From assembly GCA_963402885.1 (NCBI GenBank), contig OY727096.1:30981820-31045819 (forward strand): a stretch of DNA of 64,000 nucleotides. Direction: 5' to 3'. The DNA is from Antedon bifida. Lineage: Eukaryota > Echinodermata > Crinoidea > Comatulida > Antedonidae. The notes beneath the pieces are model-generated. The model was not told the origin of the DNA, ran no database searches, and was given only the letters and a program-made list of their open reading frames with translations. Within the stretch, counting starts at the first letter, position 1; each line of letters starts with the position of its first letter. Positions 58,224 to 64,000 of this stretch are shown here, piece by piece. A program made the translations under genes and the position numbers.

Positions 58224-58466
58224 CAACATCGTTCTGTTCTCCTGAATAATATTCTGATGAGTTATCTGTATCTATGTTCATTGGTCTGTCTGAATCTATC
58301 ATTTTAGACATGAGTATCCATGGTAACGCCAAACCTGACTCTTCATCACCTTCCAGCGAAATTTGACCAGAAAATTTAAGAACAGGAACACTTTGTGTTA
58401 AGCAACAGCACCCGATAAGTAGGAAGGTGATTATTTTCATAGTATTTCTTGTTGTCATTGTAATAT
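58224..58466 (-). CDS. PDF-like neuropeptide precursor, signal-peptide exon
   Basis: The minus-strand acceptor TTTTCTTGTAG is followed by eight bases and ATG (58458); a second in-frame ATG at 58440 is the likelier signal start. MKIITFLLIGCCCLTQSVPV is a typical secretory signal peptide. A spacer of about 50 residues follows (GQISLEGDEESGLALPW, MIDSDRPMNIDTDNSSEYYS, GEQNDVG) with no dibasic site, ending at a strong G|GTGAGT donor in phase 1. The acceptor just before the ATG implies an upstream non-coding exon, which I could not locate. Exon plan and the YYSG...ND ending parallel neuropeptide-like gene 2 (YYGG...ND). Confidence 0.75.
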
Positions 58467-59454
58467 CTACAAGAAAAGGAGTAAGACTTTTTAAGGATGA
58501 TATATAAACAATTGTGGAAAGTATAACACTAGCAACTGTCTGGTTTATTCATTGCTTCTATATTGAGAGGACCTAAAACAACTAAAATATATAGTAGGCC
58601 TTGTGCAGGCTGTAGGCATAAATTCACTTTTCTAGCAGGTCTACTGGTTTTGGTTAAGTCTACTTAGTTGATGTAGTTTAACTTCTAAAGACCTGGCTAA
58701 GGCAGAAAGTTCTCATCACGCCCACCAAGCCCACTTGTGGTTTGCAACATTGTCCAGAAAGAAGCTGACCATAATATTACGCTTTGCTGACCGTTGCTAT
58801 TACGCTCTGTTAAATTACCGCCCCTTTCGTTTACTGCCCCGATGCGGAAACTCATTATTCTGATAGGGCGACCTCTTTGAAAAAAAGGCATTGTTTCCTG
58901 GTGGACATTGTATCAATCAAAATCAAAATAATCTTCTTTACGCCAAACATCTTCGACTATTTGAACATACCAACTTAAATACACGGCACGATGCGCGATG
59001 AAAATTGCACGGTTTTGACACGTGCGTAAATGTTGTGTTTCTTTCGTGACGATAAGATGTGAATTAATTTAGTCTTATGATCAGTCCAACACAATGTATA
59101 TGCATTAACAACTAATACACATCGTTAACTAGTACCAAAAAGTAGATTATTTATAAACATGATGTGATGGCATAATCAATTTCATATTGTATTTCATAGT
59201 TGAAAATACACGTAATTATAATCATGCGTCAATGAACATTATTATTATAATAATTTTCCACGATTTGAGACTAATTAATTGTTTCCAGTTGCCTCCGAAT
59301 TTTGTTGTTAATATCTACAAGATGCAGTAACTAATACTGTCACTTGATTGCCATGGTATGGTACAGTATAGATGGAAAATCTGAATCATATGCCTATATA
59401 GTAAATTAAACATAAATTTGTTATATACTGATGCTTATTCATTCTATCATTTTC

Positions 59455-59610
59455 TTTATTTCGGATAGAACATCCATATGCAAATCATACAAAAAACAAA
59501 AAGAGCAACAATTTCGACAGGAAATTACAAAGATAAGCAACTTCAACAAAACCAACCTATAGCAATATCCTAAAATACCAATTTGCACCAACGCTGATGT
59601 AGGTTGGATT
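59455..59610 (+). repeat. Dispersed repeat, inverted relative of 47.66-47.81 kb
   Basis: GCAAATCATACAAAAAACAA, AGATAAGCAACTTCAACAAA and CCAACGCTGATGTA match the minus strand at 47.66-47.81 kb at roughly four bases in five. Confidence 0.65.
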
Positions 59611-59619
59611 GTATGAAAG

Positions 59620-61850
59620 ATAGTAAGATCTTTTACATTTATCTTATAAACTCTGAAGATTTATCAACGATACTAACATATAATTGAATACTATGGAAAG
59701 GAATTAACGAATGACTTAACAATTGATTGATAAATGAATGTTTCGGTATAACATAGTCCACAGACACAGGGCGCATAGTATTTGATTATTTATATGCAGA
59801 CTTCTTCAGATTCATGTTTTAATAATACGGTAGTTTAAATCACACTACGCATGAAATAAATCCAAATAGTACCGTACGTACTGTATATGACCGAATTAAA
59901 CAGTCAATATTAGTATTTGGTTATCGAGTAATTTGTGAATAGATCAATCGAATGGGCTTAATACAACGGGGAAAGAGAAGGAATACCGGAATAGAAATAG
60001 ACGAAAGTCGCATTGCTGGGTGAATTAATGAATGAAAAGCCATAACGATATTACCTAAATGAAACAGTTTATAACGGAAGTATATTTCTGTTAGTCCTCT
60101 CACAAATTGTACAATAAATCACATTGCTTGTCTCTGCCTTAATTTGAGGAAATGTACTTATTGATGCTTTTTATAAACTTAAAAGGCAACAAGAGAAACT
60201 ATGAACCTCAAGCAAAATTGTGGAAACCTGAGAATGAAAAAAAAACACGAACGCAATATAATAAATAGGCCTATACAGTAGACCGATTATTGCGAGTGTG
60301 GCTATTCGATCCCTATTGGATAGCTCTGTGTTAGAGCCGTAAATCGCGAAATAAACGCAAAGTGTAAAATTCAACAACAAAAACCCTTAAAATTCTTTTT
60401 ATATATTTTAATTATATGCGTTGATTTTACGATTTGCGACTTTACGACAGAGCTGTCTTTTTATATCTAAGTACATTGCACGGTGCGAACCTTCGCAGAC
60501 ATAGAGGTCCAAATTGTATTTTTATTTTATTCAGAAAGAGCAGTTTTGCCAGTTAGCACCTTAAACTTATTTTGTTTAGGCAAAGTAAATAAGTGTTTTA
60601 CTTTTCTCCATTGGCAATAGATTTCTCTGTAATAGGTAACTTTACTTTTTTCTTGCTTGGATTAGATATGTTTCTCTAAACGGTTTAATTGATTTCTTTT
60701 CAACTGTTGCGTAATGCAATTTTTAGGAAGCTGATTTATCTATCTAAATCTATTTTCTATAGGCGTTAATATTGATTGGTTAGAAGTAATAAGAATAGTT
60801 TAAATGCTACAGTCATATTACCACGCATAGAGTAGGCCTACTTCGCCTAAAGAAAATGCTTCAACCCAACCACGCTCAGATTGACTCTAAACATAATTAC
60901 TGCAGTATAATTACTGTGTCACTGTCCGCCAACGATTGCGCGACACAACAATGCCCTACAGACCCAACAGTTAATTAGTATTAATTATAAATAAATCTAA
61001 ATTATTCCCAACTGAAAGTTGGATTAAACATTAATCAATATGTTGTCCACATTGGTTTTGCAGATATACAATTGGATTTTGTTAATTATGCGGACTGATT
61101 ATTATACACTCGTAACTATCCTGTAAACTATAGCTTATACGGTTATACTTTGTGTACAATGTTAGAGAAATTGTTAGAACCTTATCGATAATCGGTAAAC
61201 ACACCAAACAGATCAATATACCGCATTTTTAGCATCCGAAATCTTGTTAGTAAAACTATTTGTTCAATGCATTTTTTTGTAATATTTCTTATATTAAAAT
61301 TAACAAAATTAAACGGGAGAAATTTGTGTAGGCCTAAATTAAAATTAGAATAATGATGATACATTCACATTTTCATTTAAACCTTTTGACAAAAAGGAAG
61401 AGACTTTGCCTTTGCTATTTATATTATGGCTATTGCTTATTTCTTATACGAACATACGATGCTAGAGACAATTATAGCAGAATAACTTCAAATAATGTTT
61501 GCGACCTAAATTTTTAAACTGAAATATTTTCAATGTCATTCATTTTCACGATTGTTTAATTTCGCGAAAATTAGTACATAAAAAAGTAGTACATAGGTAA
61601 TGTCTATACATACAGTAATAAATAACATTATCAGGCTATCAAAACAAAACTTATGGTAATTATGGAAATGACTTTCGATATATCGTGGTTCGTATAAATC
61701 TTAACTTCCAAAGACCTAAGTAAATCATTACCATAGATCAACAATGCATAAGACTATCATTATCTTCTAATGTTGTTTAAAGGGCAAACCACGGACATCT
61801 TAAGATGTACCGTATTTATCTACTAGTCCATAATATATAAGATTTAAGAT
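59620..61850. other. Intergenic, no gene seen
   Basis: AT-rich, no supported gene. TAGGCCTA at 60266, 60833 and 61329. Confidence 0.4.
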
Positions 61851-61854
61851 TCAA

Positions 61855-62345
61855 GAACTTTTCTTGGTCTACTTAAAATGTAAATTAATTTTGCTTCGCA
61901 TAATTAAGACAATACAACTAGAAAAAGAAAGAAATAACATCAACTTGCAAAAACGCTATAAGCCAATGTTAAAATACTGTTAGGCCAGTGTTAAAATGCT
62001 GTTAGGCCAATATTAAAATACTGTTGGGCCAATGTTAAAATACTGTTGGGCCAATGTTAAAAATACTGTTGGGCCAATGTTAAAAATACTGTTAATAGGC
62101 CAATGTTAAAATACTGTTAGGCCAATGTTAAAATACTGTTAGGCCAATGTTAAAATACTGTTAGGCCAATGTTAAAATACTGTTGGGTCAATGTTAAAAT
62201 ACTGTTAATAGGCCAATGTTAAATATACTGTAAAAATACTGTTAAAAACGCAAAAAAAGATTGCAAAAACGCCATAGGCCAATGTAAAAATACTGTTAAA
62301 CATACTGTTAAAAAACGCAAAAAAGATTGCAAAAACGCAATAGGA
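61855..62345 (-). repeat. LINE-tail-like repeat with 21-24 bp minisatellite
   Basis: 61855-61960 matches the LINE-tail repeat at 1.7 kb (GCATAATTAAGACAATA). From 61960 to about 62230 the unit GGCCAATGTTAAAATACTGT TA repeats about 11 times with GTTGG, GTTAGG and AATAGG variants. It is followed by AAAAACGCAAAAAAGATTGC twice. The minisatellite probably arose inside the element's tail. Confidence 0.8.
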
Positions 62346-62349
62346 CAAC

Positions 62350-64000
62350 GTTAAAACGATTAAAAATGAATAATATTCAAAACAAAAATTACAGTGTAGA
62401 GTTATCGTCGAACATTTAAATCATACAAACATGCTAAAAAATACAACAAATGGAATCTAGTTCTACATATATTGGCTTTCGGTGGTCGTAGTCTAATACC
62501 AGATATATTAAAACTGTAACAGTAATGTAACGGATGAGTGAGGATTTCTTTTATAATGTTTAACTTTTCTTATGATACACTTCTCGTAAATCATTGAACA
62601 TAAAATATAAACATTTTAAGTGCTAAAAGATGTAAATTATTAGCTGATACATGATACCATAATTATCTTTTATAATGAGACGTTTAAAGGGCGACTCCGG
62701 GGTGTTTCTGGCAACGTTAAATAAAGGCCTCATTTCACGACGTCTGGTCTGTGTCCATGCATTCAGAAAGTATAAGGTGTTATCATAAAGGCGGTAACAC
62801 GTGCTTAGATTGATTTATTTATTTTTTATACATTTTAAACCTGGAGGTACTACTTATTTCAATTACTACTGTAGACACAGTAGGCGTATTAATAATGTAT
62901 TTACAGCTTAAAACATTAAAACGTGATAAATTATGAGTAATTCGTCACCTGCAGTAGGGTCCTATTGTTATTTCAAGGGTTTTATCGAGTTAGGCTATAA
63001 CATATGTTCACAACGTACGGTAAGTTACTGAACTCTCCGGTGCTGTACAGATAGTTCTTATTGTTATATCATTAAATTGATGATAATGTGTGATCGAAAG
63101 AGGCCTACTACTGTAACACTGTACTGTACTGTTCTACACTGTACAACCAATGTGTTGATTCAAAAATTGAATAAAAATGAAATGTACATTTTGTACAATT
63201 ATGAAAGGTTTAATGGAATATTTACATTTCTTCATTCTAAACTTCTAATAGATTCGGTAATCCTTCTTATTCTACATGTACAGTATATGCATTTTATTTT
63301 TTTCTATTAATATATTACCCCAATGTTGACCTTTATGATTTAATAATTTCACTTAACCTTTAATCATTTGAAATTTGTTTGAATTTATAAATATTAGGGA
63401 TAATTGTTGAGCTTCGTATCATGTTGCTAATAGTTTGATGACTTCAGAGCTAATTGACCTTGGATATTGTTCAAGATGAGAGACGTATGTCGTAGATGAA
63501 ACATAAATGAATTAGTTATAAGCTAACAATAATGATAGATAAAAAATAAGTACAACGCCAGTAGAATGAATCAAAGAGTTTGAGTAGGTGGTAAGCATTA
63601 GAAATTGGATACGTTAAAAGCAAACAACAAACCAAGATGTACATTGGAATTATGGATGTTTGTAGAATCAACCAAAATGGCACTGCGTGCTATAAGCGCG
63701 CATTTAAACGATTCTCTTTTTTGCACTGTCCAAACTGAATACATTATACGGAAAACCCTTGTATTCAATAACAGGGAATACCGGGATTGATAGATGAACC
63801 ACGCGGTAATCTTTATTCAAAATACCGCCCTCGTAATTTTATTTAAAAGAAAGGAGGAAATTTGCGTGTGGTAACAGACATTTTGTGTCTTGGATCTTTG
63901 CATTTTTTAAACATAATTTAAAATACACTTTCAGATAATAAAGCAACATTTTTACTGAAGCTCAAATCAACAGAAGGGTTGCTATTCCATTCCATACAGG
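62350..64000. other. Intergenic, no gene seen
   Basis: No gene supported. A 61-codon frame at 63.6 kb shows no motif or splice context that I recognise. Confidence 0.4.

Overview
The window is AT-rich animal DNA with split genes, tRNA-derived SINEs, LINE remnants, small inverted-repeat transposons and a chromovirus-type LTR element. A selenocysteine tRNA, a multi-exon insulin receptor substrate gene and neuropeptide-precursor-like genes fit a bilaterian. The repeats and the pigment-dispersing-factor-like peptide make me favour a marine deuterostome, perhaps an echinoderm, but the species is inferred, not proven.

Left part (1-17.4 kb): the 3' half of an insulin receptor substrate (IRS) gene on the + strand. 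Six coding exons join in frame (1529-1663, 2150-2254, 2906-3006, 4661-4804, 5898-6068, 15803-16851). They carry the expected YxxM, YxN and C-terminal SHP2-type tyrosine motifs. The PH and PTB exons lie left of the window. The introns hold a hAT-type MITE with a clean 8-bp target duplication, a second TIR family, a 14-bp minisatellite and a rearranged Ty3/gypsy element with one LTR. A MITE sits directly at the IRS stop codon.

Middle-left (20-25.2 kb): a minisatellite, then a duplicated C2H2 zinc-finger gene. One copy is badly shortened and the other is stopped by a small insertion. Between them lies a two-exon gene resembling a repetitive transposon-derived protein family. A complete tRNA-Sec(TCA) gene with a TATA box and T-run terminator is at 27.4 kb.

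Middle (28-40 kb): two candidate short first exons (28.4 and 32.0 kb, + strand) both end in Tyr-Pro-Leu at a phase-0 donor, as alternative starts of one gene would. A forty-copy 30-bp satellite follows, then LINE debris and a GC-rich nested inverted repeat.

Right part (40-64 kb): two genes on the - strand have the layout of small secreted peptide precursors and share an exon plan: leader exon, signal peptide, phase-1 intron, then a Lys-Arg site and a basic peptide. The one at 56.8-58.5 kb encodes a predicted amidated peptide resembling pigment-dispersing factor (PDF). The one at 40.7-44.7 kb encodes a peptide I cannot place. LINE 3' ends, SINEs, MITEs and tandem repeats fill the rest. The palindrome TAGGCCTA occurs 17 times, all right of 19.7 kb.
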